Positions 10,281-20,546 of a stretch of 64,000 nucleotides of DNA are shown one piece after another; position 1 is the stretch's first letter, and each line of letters starts with the position of its first letter. The stretch is taken from NCBI RefSeq assembly GCF_907165205.1, contig NC_058197.1, positions 3,244,595 to 3,308,594 of the forward strand, read 5' to 3'. The notes under the pieces were generated by a model, which made no database searches, was not told where the DNA came from, and saw nothing but the letters and a program-made list of their open reading frames with translations. The DNA comes from Coccinella septempunctata (lineage: Eukaryota > Arthropoda > Insecta > Coleoptera > Coccinellidae). Position numbers and translations under genes: made by a program.

Positions 10281-10392
10281 AAGTCGGAATTTAAGGAAAA
10301 ATATTTTTAAAATATTATGTGGCCCTTCTACGCCTCAAATTTTGGAGATAGTGAGGCCTTACAAATGTTTTAGTGTGACTTTCGGACTAATA
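10281..10392 (+). repeat. Foldback flank and tail of a U unit
   Basis: Bases 10281-10336 hold a half-unit of the 30-bp repeat and AT-rich sequence. Bases 10337-10392 match the last bases of U and run directly into the start of the next U copy, so a head-to-tail U/U junction also exists in + orientation. Confidence 0.7.
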
Positions 10393-10776
10393 TCAAGTTA
10401 TTTCCGTATAATTCCCCATTTTGAAAAACGATAGCAGAATATTCCGTATCCAGGAAAGCCTTGTCAATTTTGGGCATAGTAAGGATAGGATGGATCATAA
10501 TTCGACTAAAATAGAGGTTTTCATTTAAACAAATTTTTTTCGATGAAAGTACGAAACGAAAGAATTTTTTGGTGGATATGCTGTCAAAAATACATTATGA
10601 CTTCGACAACAATTCACGAATGTTGCACCATTCTATCGTTAAAGCATACTGAAAGCTGGAAATCTTGGAAAATTCAATGTCATGTCACCAGAGTCACATG
10701 TTACTCGATGGGGAATCCATGCCGTTTTTTAAGAAACCAAGTTTTTAGCTCTTATAATATGAGAATATTTCATTTT

Positions 10777-10809
<33 letters not shown>

Positions 10810-11430
10810 TTCATTATTATATACTCAAAATTTTTCGGTTTCCCGGTTAAGACATTGAAAATGAAATTCATGAAGTAGATAGTAGTGCTCCGTATAATTA
10901 GGGTGAAAATAAAAAATAACGATTCTGTACTTATATATAGGAACCTACATGGATTTCTGCATATACATCAGAGTCGTTAAATCTATTCAGGGACATTATT
11001 TCTATAGTTTTTATTTCCTCAGGAAAAACGTGTATACCATCTACAACGTGAATGTAAATGATGAAAAAGAATTCTCTAGAAATTATTAATTTTGAAATAT
11101 TTTTTGGAGCAGCGAGATTTGAAACAAACTTAAGAATTGAAATACTAATGCGCTTCAATACTTGCTTATCTAGATAGTTATTATCTGTATCGATAACTTA
11201 TACTTTTCAATTGTTGATATTTTATCATTTCATGATATCAGAAACGTTTGAAAAAATAAACAGTAATATAGTATATTCTTTCTGTAAGAAAAATACTCTG
11301 GACAATTATCATTTAAATTCGCATATGTTTCATAAACTCATAATTATATAAAACACTCTATAATTTTAGGTATTTTTAGTGTTAGGCTCAAGTATCACAA
11401 AATAACAAAATATTTTATAGATATCTCTGA
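10393..11430 (+). repeat. U repeat copy 2 (+), truncated before the promoter
   Basis: The first ~1.04 kb of a U unit: unit start, the ATG frame at 10597 (variant TTCACGAATG), a short (ATTT)n tract, and the spacer. It stops at CAAAATATTTTATAG, before the TATA box and gene. Its GGATAGGATGG variant is shared with the copy ending at 53708. Confidence 0.8.
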
Positions 11431-11464
11431 TGATCTCTGATGATATATCAGACTTGCACTCTGA
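11431..11464. other. Inversion breakpoint between U copies
   Basis: A short ATCTCTGATGATCTCTGATG-type filler joins a + strand U fragment to a - strand U fragment. The two sides come from different parts of the unit, so this is a rearrangement joint, not a simple palindrome centre. Confidence 0.6.
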
Positions 11465-11825
11465 ATTCATACATAACCTATTGCTTGATTGCAGGTCAAG
11501 AAGCGTTCAGTGGATTTTTTTTTGCATAGTACTTGAAACAGTACTAACTGTTAACTTTCATGATTCCCTATCAATTTTTATTTGTTTTAAAAATTAATGT
11601 TTCATTAAGAATATGCTGTAAATTCAAATATCAGACTTGCACTCCAATATTATGAATTTTCTATTTCTTGATCGCAGGTCAAGGAGCGTTCAGTCTTTTA
11701 CGCATAGTATTTAAAACAGTACTGTTGTCTTTTCTCTACATCTAACAATTTTCAATTTTTTTCGAAGTTAATATTTCATTTTGAATATAGAGCGCGGGCT
11801 GGAGTTACAAATCCTACAAAAGTTT

Positions 11826-12335
11826 TCATTTTATAGGTTTCTCCTTCTTCCTAAAAATCTCAATGTAGTCATTCACATTGAAAAGTTTGATATTAGGATC
11901 TTCTTTTCTTCTAATAGATGTCATTTTCAGAATCTCCTTCAGAATGAAAGACCTCGTCAAGCATTTTCTCAGATTTCCGTTCGACACATACTGCTTTTTT
12001 TCTCCAACATCGGAATTTATTTTCTTCACGACTTTTTGGCTATGTTCATCTTGATCACCTTCTCTCCTTGCAACGTGAGTGTCGGATTTTTTCTGCGGAA
12101 CTTTTCCTCTTTTTCGTTCTCCTACATGTGACTTCAGAAAATTCCCGATTTGAACTGTTCTCCTCAAGTCAATTTGTTTAGACTTCAATTTTTCCAATCC
12201 CATTCTCAAGATCTTCTTTCTGTCCATCTCGTCTTCCACAATGAAAAAAATTTTTAAGTATGAAACGATAAAATTCGATAGTATCAAAGCTAAAAAATGT
12301 AAACCACAACACAATATTTGCAGCACGAAGCACAT
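11826..12335 (-). CDS. SERTA-like small basic protein (U copy 3)
   Basis: Intact 169-codon frame; the internal start at residue 37 lies at base 12227. This is one of the two most diverged copies, with T16A, N28K, R64G, A88V, N94D, R125C and N137K relative to the consensus. R64G falls in the VQIRNFL core and may weaken the putative SERTA helix. No stop or frameshift has arisen, but changes at this rate do not by themselves show selection for function. Confidence 0.5.
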   Translation of the reverse strand: MCFVLQILCCGLHFLALILSNFIVSYLKIFFIVEDEMDRKKILRMGLEKLKSKQIDLRRTVQIGNFLKSHVGERKRGKVPQKKSDTHVARREGDQDEHSQKVVKKINSDVGEKKQYVSNGNLRKCLTRSFILKEILKMTSIRRKEDPNIKLFNVNDYIEIFRKKEKPIK

Positions 12336-12339
12336 TCAC

Positions 12340-12376
12340 AACTGAATACTTTGTACATCTACTCCGCTGTTATATA
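12340..12376 (-). promoter_or_regulatory. TATA box and initiator, U copy 3
   Basis: TATATAA (complement of 12370-12376) and TCAGTT (complement of 12340-12345), same spacing as in copy 1. Confidence 0.6.
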
Positions 12377-13345
12377 GCCCCTCTACCATCCCTCCCTAGC
12401 ACCCCACCACCCAATTGCCCGTTCCGTCGTCTGATTCGATATTAGATTGCTGTGACTTGAAATTTCTATGGAATCAATGTATTACATTCGTTCAATTTAA
12501 CTGTCACACGTCGGACTGTTTGTTGATTTATCCTTAACTTCCTATGACCAATTTTAAGGTGTTACTTTTATTAGTTGTATGATGAGCCTTGAGAAAGGAA
12601 CAAAATAGTTCCGAAACGTTGGCGAATTCATAAGAGATTGTTTTTCAACCTGTCCAAATTCCTGCGATATTTTACTTATAGTGTTCAATCCATTATTTAT
12701 GATACCTAAGAAGAACATATAAAATATTTTGTTATTTTGTGATACTTGAGCCTAACACTAAAAATACCTAAAATTATAGAGTGTTTTATATAATTATGAG
12801 TTTATGAAACATATGAGAATTTAAATGATAATTGTCCAGAGTATTTTTCTTACAGAAAGAATATACTATATTACTGTTTATTTTTTCAAACGTTTCTGAT
12901 ATTATGAAATGATAAAATATCAACAATTGAAAAGTATAAGTTATCGATACAGATAATGACTATCTGGATAAGCAAGTATTGAAGCGCATTAGTATTTCAA
13001 TTCTTAAGTTTGTTTCAAATCTCGCTGCTCCAAACAATATTTCAAAATTAATAATTTCTAGAGAATTCTTTTTCATCATTTACATTCACGTTGTAAATGG
13101 TATACACGTTTTTCCTGAGGAAATAAAACTATAGAAAGAATGTCCCTGAATAGATTTAACGACTCTGATGTATATGCAGAATTCCATGTAGGTTCCTATA
13201 TATAAGTACAGAATCGTTATTTTTTGTTTTCACCCTAATTATACGGAGCACTACTATCTACTTCATGAATTTCATTTTCAAGGTCTTAACCGGGAAACCG
13301 AAAAGTTTTTAGTATATTATAATGAATAAATAAATAAATAAATAA

Positions 13346-13403
<58 letters not shown>

Positions 13404-14080
13404 AAAATGAAATATTCTCATATTATAAGAGCTAAAAACTTGGTTTCTTAAAAAACGGCATGGATTCCCCATCGAGTAACATGTGACTCTGGTGACATGA
13501 CATTGAATTTTCCAAGATTTCCAACTTTCAGTATGCTTTAACGATAGAATGGTGCAACATTCAGGAATTGTTGTCGAAGTCATAATGTATTTTTAACAGC
13601 ATATCCACCAAAAAATTCTTTCGTTTCGTACTTTCATCGAAAAAAATTTGTTTAAATGAAAACCTCTATTTAAGTCGAATTATGATCCAGCTTATCCTTA
13701 CTATGCCCAAAATTGACAAGGTATTCCTGGATACGGAATATTCTGCTAACGTTCTTCAAAATGGGGAATTATACGGAAATTATTATTATTATTATTATTG
13801 AACTCTTTATTGCATTAAAACAAGTTTCATACATTTTTATAGAATTGTGCAAAAGGTGGACATATCGCCATGCAATTTCTTCCTGCCAACCAGAAATAAT
13901 CTATTAAAGAAACTTATATCTAAAAACAAGAATACCTGACCTAACTTAAATTCAGTTCAACCTGCTCCAAAATAGGGAGAAAGGGGAATGGGAGGGAGAA
14001 GGATAGACGTCGCCGAAGAAAGGGACCATATTAAACATGGGTATCAAGTAAGTGTGATGGGTGAAGCACTTAAATATCTC

Positions 14081-14629
14081 TTCACAAACCTTTTAGGGCT
14101 TTCACTCCCAATCTCTGAAACAAAATCAATTAAAAATGAAATCAACGATTTGCTCCTGCGTAAATTCTTGCACTAATTTGTCAGGAGCACATTAACTAGA
14201 AAAAATTGTTGCCTGATTAATGAACTCAAAATAAATAACGTTGAAATTATAATTCTTCGTAACGTTTCGGAGTCTATATCAGACTCCTTCATCAGACGAA
14301 AAAATCTACTTTTGAAAATCTTCTGGAATTGTCGCTTTTTGTCTGACATTAATTGTCAACACACAGAAACAGAGACTGCACAGAAACGTTGATTCATTTA
14401 ATTTTGAAATTACGAAGAATTATAATTTCAACGTTATTTATTTTGAGTTCATTAATCAGGCAACAATTTTTTCTAGTTAATTTGCTCCTGACAAATTAGT
14501 GCAAGAATTTACGCAGGAGCAAATCGTTGATTTCATTTTTAATTGATTTTGTTTCAGAGATTGGGAGTGAAAGCCCTAAAAGGTTTGTGAAGAGATGCAA
14601 AATCCTCCCAAAATAAATTTCAATCGATA
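14081..14629. mobile_element. Foldback insertion, possible Penelope-like remnant
   Basis: Left arm 14081-14261 and right arm 14411-14591 are near-perfect inverted repeats of 181 bp. A 35-nt unpaired extension follows the right arm (14595-14629). A 13-bp duplication ACTTAAATATCTC flanks the insertion (14068-14080 and 14630-14642) and confirms its borders within the LINE. Long variable target duplications, inverted terminal modules, a short one-sided extension and a hammerhead-like centre are features of Penelope-like elements, but there is no reverse transcriptase here. Confidence 0.65.
14261..14297 (-). ncRNA. Degenerate hammerhead-like motif
   Basis: On the - strand: CTGATGA, an extra A, a 7-bp stem (GGAGTCT/AGACTCC) with a 5-base loop, then GAAAC. 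Core halves and stem II fit a hammerhead ribozyme, but the extra A and a stem III of at most one pair make activity doubtful. It lies between the inverted arms of the foldback insertion. Confidence 0.35.
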
Positions 14630-14642
14630 ACTTAAATATCTC

Positions 14643-16985
14643 CTGAGGAAAAACCTAAATGAAAGGTAAGTTACCTTCCGAACGATATCCGGAGGGAGGC
14701 GATTCCAGAGCCGGGGAAACAGAACTGTGAAGCTATTCGAGCAAACATTAGTCGAGTGCAGTGGTATCCTCAAGGTCAAGTTATAGAGTGCCCTTGTCTG
14801 ACGGACCCCATCTCCCAGAAGACTAAGACCATCATAGAGGTATTCAGGCTCGCGGGACCTCAACACCTTGAACCCCAGTAAAAGAAGATGCCAAATTCGA
14901 CGTTGTTTGATGGGTAGCAATCCCATATTTTGCCTGAATTGACTTATATGATCAAATTTCCTTAAGTTGTAGACAAATCGTACACCTGCATTTTGTAACC
15001 GCTCCAGTTTCATCAGCTGTGTGTTTGTGAGACCCATTTAGGCTACGTCAGCATAATCGAGTATAGGAAGTACGAGAGAGAAGAATAATGTTTTCCTGGT
15101 TTCGAAGGGCAAGAAGTTGTTTAAAAGTCGGAGTTGATGCAAGATACAGAAGACTCTTGAACTGATAGAAGCAATCTGATTATTCCTGGATAGAGTTTCG
15201 TCCAATAAGATACCAAGGTTTCTAACCTCATCGTTGAGGACAATTTTATTATTTACTTTGTCGATCAAACCCAAGTTTCGTTTAGTACCGATAATGATCG
15301 ACTTAGTTTTGGTGATATTTAGAGTCAGACCTAAGCTCTCAGCGACGACAGACAGTCGTAAGAGATTCCTGTTTAAATTTTCGATACTACCCGAGAAATC
15401 TTCAACGGAAGTGTGGATATATATTTGTAGGTCATCTGCGAAAAGGTGAAATTTAATGTCCAAGGAATCAGTCCGTGAGGAGACGTGAATAGAGAATAAA
15501 AGAGGACCCAACACGCTCCCCTGCGGAACACCTGAAAACACAGTCACCCAATCAGAGGAGCTGCCATCTATCTCAACGGATATTTCGCGATCCTTCAGAT
15601 AAGAGTAGAAGAAGGCTATGGTATGCTCAGCAAAACCCAGCAGACGCAGCCTGGCCAAAAGTATATCGAAGTCGAGAGAGTCGAAGGCCTTACTAAAGTC
15701 TAAGAGAACTAAAACAGTGAGTAGTTTATTATCCATGGCCACGCTGATATCATCAGTTATTTTAGTAAGGGCAGTTGTCGTGCTGCGTTTTTGGCGAAAC
15801 CCCGACTGGTAGCATTTATGAAGATTATTATTATTCAAATAGTTAATAATTTGGCCTTTAATGATCTTTTCAAAAATTTTAGATAGAGTAGGGAGTATGG
15901 AAATGGGTCTAAAGTCCCCTGGACTCGTGGGATTTTGGCACTTAGGTATGGGAATGATTTTAGCATATTTCCATGCACTAGGAAAAATGCCAGTTTGAAT
16001 TGAAATATTGTAGATATGTGAGAGCACAGGAAGAATCTCATTCGCAATGAGCCTCAGAAGGCCCACTCCAATACCATCGGAACCAACCGACCCTGAACCA
16101 ACCTCTCCCAGAGCAGACTTAACATCGTCTTCATTAATGGGCACAAAATCGAACACACTACCTGGTGGAGAACATGAGCTTAACTTCATCAATGTATTTG
16201 TCTTAATACTTTCATTAATCCTAGTACCAGAATTCGCAAAATGCCGGGCAAGCAGAGAGGGATCAAAATTTGCACAAGGTGGGCCTCTCGCCCACCCCAA
16301 CTGAGCGCAAAGTCTGCCAGACCTTCCTTGGTGGTGGGCCATTAAGTTTTTCGTGGAGATAATCTCTCTTTGCACTCCTGCACATCCGATTGCAAGTGTT
16401 CCTCGCAGTACGATAGTGTTCCCTATTTACTTCGGTAGGATTCGCGATGTAGAAGGCCTTCAACCTGTCACGACATTTCATTGCATTCTTGATCTCTTCA
16501 GTTAACCAGGGGCATGGAGAATGTCTAAACTTAATGAGTTTCAGGGGCGCTAATTCGTCGTAGATTTTTAATATTAATTCATTAAAAATAGCCACCTTTG
16601 CATCCAAAGTAGGAGCTTGATAAACCGATTCCCAATCAGCAGCCCTCGCAGTTTGAACCAGCCTCGCCAGATCGACACCTCCTAAATTCCGACATTTAAT
16701 AACTCGAGGCTTAGGTTTAGGGCATTTGAGTTTAAATCCAGCAAACACCAGGTCATGACGAGAAAATTGATAAGCATGCTGTTGTCCACTGGCAACCACT
16801 CTGTTAGGTATAGACGTTATAAACAAGTCGAGTAACGTATCACAGGTAGCACTGTGATGCGTGGGCCTGTTATTCACTAGTTTTAGGTTATAGGATTCCA
16901 ATATGTTCCTCATCGCCCTCGAACGGGCAGAATTCTGAATCATGCAATTATTCATGTCCCCATCATGATCGCATCCGAATAACAA
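14643..16985 (-). pseudogene. LINE-1 endonuclease end and reverse transcriptase, broken (copy B)
   Basis: The endonuclease C-terminus is visible (GDMNN, LLDLFITSIPNRV, SRHDLVFAGF), then linker and reverse transcriptase with LLDFSKAFDSLD, GVPQGSVLGPLLF and FADD. Breaks: a 5-base deletion near 16282 (GAGGCCC for GAGGCACAGCCC) shifts the frame; a TAA at 15038-15040 equals the one in copy A; a 21-base in-frame deletion near 15229 removes VVVPYSN. The C-terminal domain is then split by the foldback insertion. Confidence 0.8.
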
Positions 16986-19027
16986 GCAAAAATTTCGTCC
17001 AATACAAACTACAACTCACCAAAAAATAAATAACTTGATATTAGTCCGAAAGTCACACTAAAACATTTGTAAGGCCTCACTATCTCCAAAATTTAAGACG
17101 AAAATCGGAAATTATATTCACGCCCAGTACGAAAAGAAGATATTAAAAAAAAAAATAACCAATGCAAGTGACATTCAGTAAAGTGAAAATAAAATATCGC
17201 CAAAATAATGTCGAAATTAGACATAGTCAAACTTATGCAAGTTTTTGGCCGTCCAACTTCATTTGCTGTTTAGATTAGATATTTTATGATTTCTATGCTG
17301 ATCCGGCTATCGAAAATATTCAAAATGATTTTGAAAAGGCCGTTTTATAGAAAAAAGTTTTATTTTGAGATGCTGGGGTTCGAACATAAATCGATAATTA
17401 ATTGCAATATTTCCGAAAAATGCATCAACAATCAAATATCTTATTTCAAAATACTTCAAAGTTCATGCTATACAATTCCTTGTTTTCGCAGGTAGTAATT
17501 ATGACCAAATCGGTCCGTTGCGGGCGGAAACGTTGAGGGATGGTTTATTGTATTGGTTATACTGTACCTGTGCTATTCTGTACCTGTCACCTAGTCAAAG
17601 TAACAAATACTTAACTGTATACTTCAATACGTCAATGGTTTTGAATAGGGTTTTTTTTGCTTATCAAGAAATTGTAGTCCCGTAGATCAGTTATGGCCCT
17701 TTTTTGGTTTCCATGATATTGTTCTGGTTTTTTTTACAGATAAATCCCCTTTGTATTTGTCAAGAGAAATGAGATTTCGATAATTAAGTATGAACGTTGA
17801 CTTCTATTCTATCTGTCTATTATATTCGTCAATGTAAACTGTTCTTTGTTTCAGGCTCAAGTAATTTCTTTTGAAATTAATTCATTTCAATGAAACATCC
17901 TCTACACATCCATATAGCTCATGGAAAACTTCGAAAAACCGAATAAAAAAGTTACTTTCTTCCGTCATGAATTTCTTAAAATGGATTGCTGAAATTTATT
18001 AGAGAAAATAACGAAAAATTTTGGTTGCAGTAGCCTTTTTCTTGAGGTTGAAACTGGAATAATAATATTCGCGAGAGAACTGAAGCTGGCATATAGAATA
18101 ATGAGAAAACAATATAAAAAATTACGGTGCGTAGCGTAGCGTTAGATCTATGACGCCATTATAACTAGTGAAACTGAAAAGAGCAAATTTTTCCAATTAT
18201 CTGTAGGATATAAATAGTAGATGAATCCCTAAAACAATGTTCTTGTATGACAAAAAAAGCAGGATTGGAAATTATCCTGGTTATAGTGAACCAATGTCTC
18301 AATAAATGAGAGGATGAAATAACTCGAAACAAACGAAATTAATTCAGGAACATAATACACATTGATATAAAAGTGGACAAACAAATCAACAGTTGTTGGT
18401 TTTTTTTATATCTGAGTTGATTTCGTTTATTTATCGCTCTTATTCGAAGGCTCACTTATTTGATATCCTCCTACTTAATTTTTACTGATAATTAGTATAT
18501 CTAGTCATATTTTGAAGTTTTAATTTTTTTTATACCGTACTTGGAACGGGACCTAACGTTGTCTTTTGAGTACACCTAACAATTTTTAATTTTTTTTCAA
18601 ACCTAATGTTTCATTTAGAATACACTCTATATCATAAATGATTCATTATATCAGACTTGCACTCTGAATTCATACATAACCTATTGCTTGATTGCAGGTC
18701 AAGAAGCGTTCAGTGGATTTTTTTTTGCATAGTACTTGAAACAGTACTAACTGTTAACTTTTATGATCCCCTATCAATTTTTATTTGTTTTCAAAATTAA
18801 TGTTTCATTAAGAATATGCTGTAAATTCAAATATCAGACTTGCACTCCAATATTATGAATTTTCTATTTCTTGATCGCAGTTCAAGGAGCGTTCAGTCTT
18901 TTACGCATAGTACTCAAAACAGTACTGTTGTCTTTTCTCTACATCTAACAATTTTCAATTTTGTTCGAAGTTAATATTTCATTTTGAATATAGAGCGCGG
19001 GCTGGAGTTACAAATCCTACAAAAGTT

Positions 19028-19537
19028 TCATTTTATAGGTTTCTTCTTCTTCCTAAAAATCTCAATGTAGTCATTCACATTGAAAAGTTTGATATTAGGA
19101 TCTTCTTTTCTTCTAATAGATGTCATATTCAGAATCTCCTTCAGAATGAAAGACCTCGTCAAGCGTTTTCTCAGATTTCCGTTCGACACATACTGCTTTT
19201 TTTCTCCAACATCGGAATTTATTTTCTTCACGACTTTTTGGCTATGTTCATCTTGATTACCTTCTCTTCTTGCAGCGTGAGTGTCGGATTTTTTCTGCGG
19301 AACTTTTCCTCTTTTTCGTTCTCCTACATGTGACTTCAGAAAATTCCTGATTTGAACTGTTCTCCTCAAGTCAATTTGTTTAGACTTCAATTTTTCCAAT
19401 CCCATTCTCAAGATCTTCTTTCTGTCCATCTCGTCTTCCACAATGAAAAAAATATTTAAGTATGAAACGATAAAATTCGATAGTATCAAAGTTAAAAAAT
19501 GTAAACCACAACACAATATTTGCAGCACGAAGCACAT
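19028..19537 (-). CDS. SERTA-like small basic protein (U copy 4)
   Basis: Intact 169-codon frame, internal ATG at base 19429. It is very close to the consensus; the only change seen is E165K near the C-terminus (FRKKKKPIK). The SERTA-like core LRRTVQIRNFLK is unchanged. The neighbouring DNA upstream is spacer and then a LINE cluster, so it has no cotranscribed partner. Confidence 0.5.
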   Translation of the reverse strand: MCFVLQILCCGLHFLTLILSNFIVSYLNIFFIVEDEMDRKKILRMGLEKLKSKQIDLRRTVQIRNFLKSHVGERKRGKVPQKKSDTHAARREGNQDEHSQKVVKKINSDVGEKKQYVSNGNLRKRLTRSFILKEILNMTSIRRKEDPNIKLFNVNDYIEIFRKKKKPIK

Positions 19538-19541
19538 TCAC

Positions 19542-19578
19542 AACTGAATACTTTGTACATGTACTCCGCTGTTATATA
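19542..19578 (-). promoter_or_regulatory. TATA box and initiator, U copy 4
   Basis: TATATAA (complement of 19572-19578) and TCAGTT (complement of 19542-19547), as in the other copies. Confidence 0.6.
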
Positions 19579-20514
19579 GCCCCTCTACCATCCCTCCCTA
19601 GCACCCCACCACCCAATTGCCCGTTCCGTCGTCTGATTCGATATTAGATTGCTGTGACTTAAAATTTCTATGGAATAAATGTATTACATTCGTTCAAATT
19701 AACTGTCACACGTCGGACTGTTTGTTGATTCATCCTTAACTTCCTATGACCAATTTTAAAGTGTTACTTTTATTAGTTGTATGATGAGCCTTGAGAAAGG
19801 AACAAAATAGTTCCGAAACGTTGGCGAATTCATAAGAGATTGTTTTTCAACCTGTCCAAATTCCTGCGATATTTTACTTATAGTGTTCAATCCATTACTT
19901 ATGATACCTAAAAAGAACATATAAAATATTTTGTTATTTTGTGATACTTGAGCCTAACACTAAAAATACCTAAAATTATAGAGTGTTTTATATAATTATG
20001 AGTTTATGAAACATATGAGAATTCAAATGATAATTGTCCAGAATATTTTTCTTACAGAAAGAATATACTATATTACTGTTTATTTTTTCAAACGTTTCTG
20101 ATATTATGAAATGATAAAATATCAACAATTGAAAAGTATAAGTTATCGATACAGATAATGACTATCTGGATAAGCAAGTATTGAAGCGCATTAGTATTTC
20201 AATTCTTAAGTTTGTTTCAAATCTCGCTGCTCCAAACAATATTTCAAAATTAATAATTTCTAGAGAATTCTTTTTCATCATTTACATTCACGTTGTAGAT
20301 GGTATACACGTTTTTCCTGAGGAAATAAAACTATAGAAAGAATGTCCCTGAATAGATTTAACGACTCTGATGTATATGCAGAAATCCATGTAGGTTCCTA
20401 TATATAAGTACAGAATCGTTATTTTTTGTTTTCACCCTAATTATACGGAGCACTACTATCTACTTCATGAATTTCATTTTCAAGGTCTTAACCGGGAAAC
20501 CGAAAAGTTTTGAG

Positions 20515-20516
<2 letters not shown>

Positions 20517-20546
<30 letters not shown>
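20517..20546 (+). repeat. (TAA)n target of Dong-like LINE
   Basis: About ten ATA/TAA units where intact U copies have ATAATGAATAAATAAA. The Dong-like 5' end starts at the last unit. Confidence 0.85.

Larger units (their letters stand above)
11465..13778 (-). repeat. U repeat copy 3 (-)
   Basis: Runs from within the 3' subrepeats back through the gene (11826-12335), promoter, spacer, (TAAA)n tract (13323-13400) and unit start. LINE-1 copy B interrupts the U/U junction at 13779. The unit-start end carries the GTTAGCAG, AAGCTGG and ACTTAAATAG variants shared only with copy 1. Confidence 0.85.
13779..17029 (-). mobile_element. LINE-1 copy B, interrupted
   Basis: The (TTA)n tail lies at 13781-13799 and the body extends to about 17029, so the 3' half of the endonuclease is present. 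It sits between the end of one U and the start of the next (…ACGGAA / TAACTTGAT…), exactly where copy C sits. A 549-bp foldback element with its target duplication interrupts the C-terminal coding part at 14081-14629. Confidence 0.85.
17030..20516 (-). repeat. U repeat copy 4 (-), main part
   Basis: Runs from the unit tail (17030) through the promoter-distal half, the ~180-bp subrepeats, the gene (19028-19537), the promoter and the spacer. It is then cut at GAGTATATA by a (TAA)n tract and a full-length Dong-like LINE. The unit resumes at 25961. The promoter-distal half contains an antisense ATG frame of 69-70 codons (17286-17495). Confidence 0.85.

Noticed and set aside
11781..12131. 116-codon frame antisense to the SERTA-like gene, present in most copies
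   Set aside because: It overlaps the gene completely and differences between copies follow the gene frame; no independent promoter.
17384..17402. GGGGTTCGAAC as a tRNA-type B box
   Set aside because: There is no A box at suitable distance and no cloverleaf, so a tRNA or Pol III promoter is not supported.
17498..17540. GGTCCGTTGCGGGCGGAAACG motif in the U tail as a second ribozyme
   Set aside because: It has the GGAAACGTTG half but no CTGANGA half nearby.
19783..19830. Hammerhead-like TGATGAG…TTCCGAAACG in the U spacer (all U copies)
   Set aside because: The first core base is A instead of C, and the stem next to GAAAC (GGAAC/GTTCC) does not close on the GATGA side, so the catalytic core cannot form as written. 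It may be a relic.
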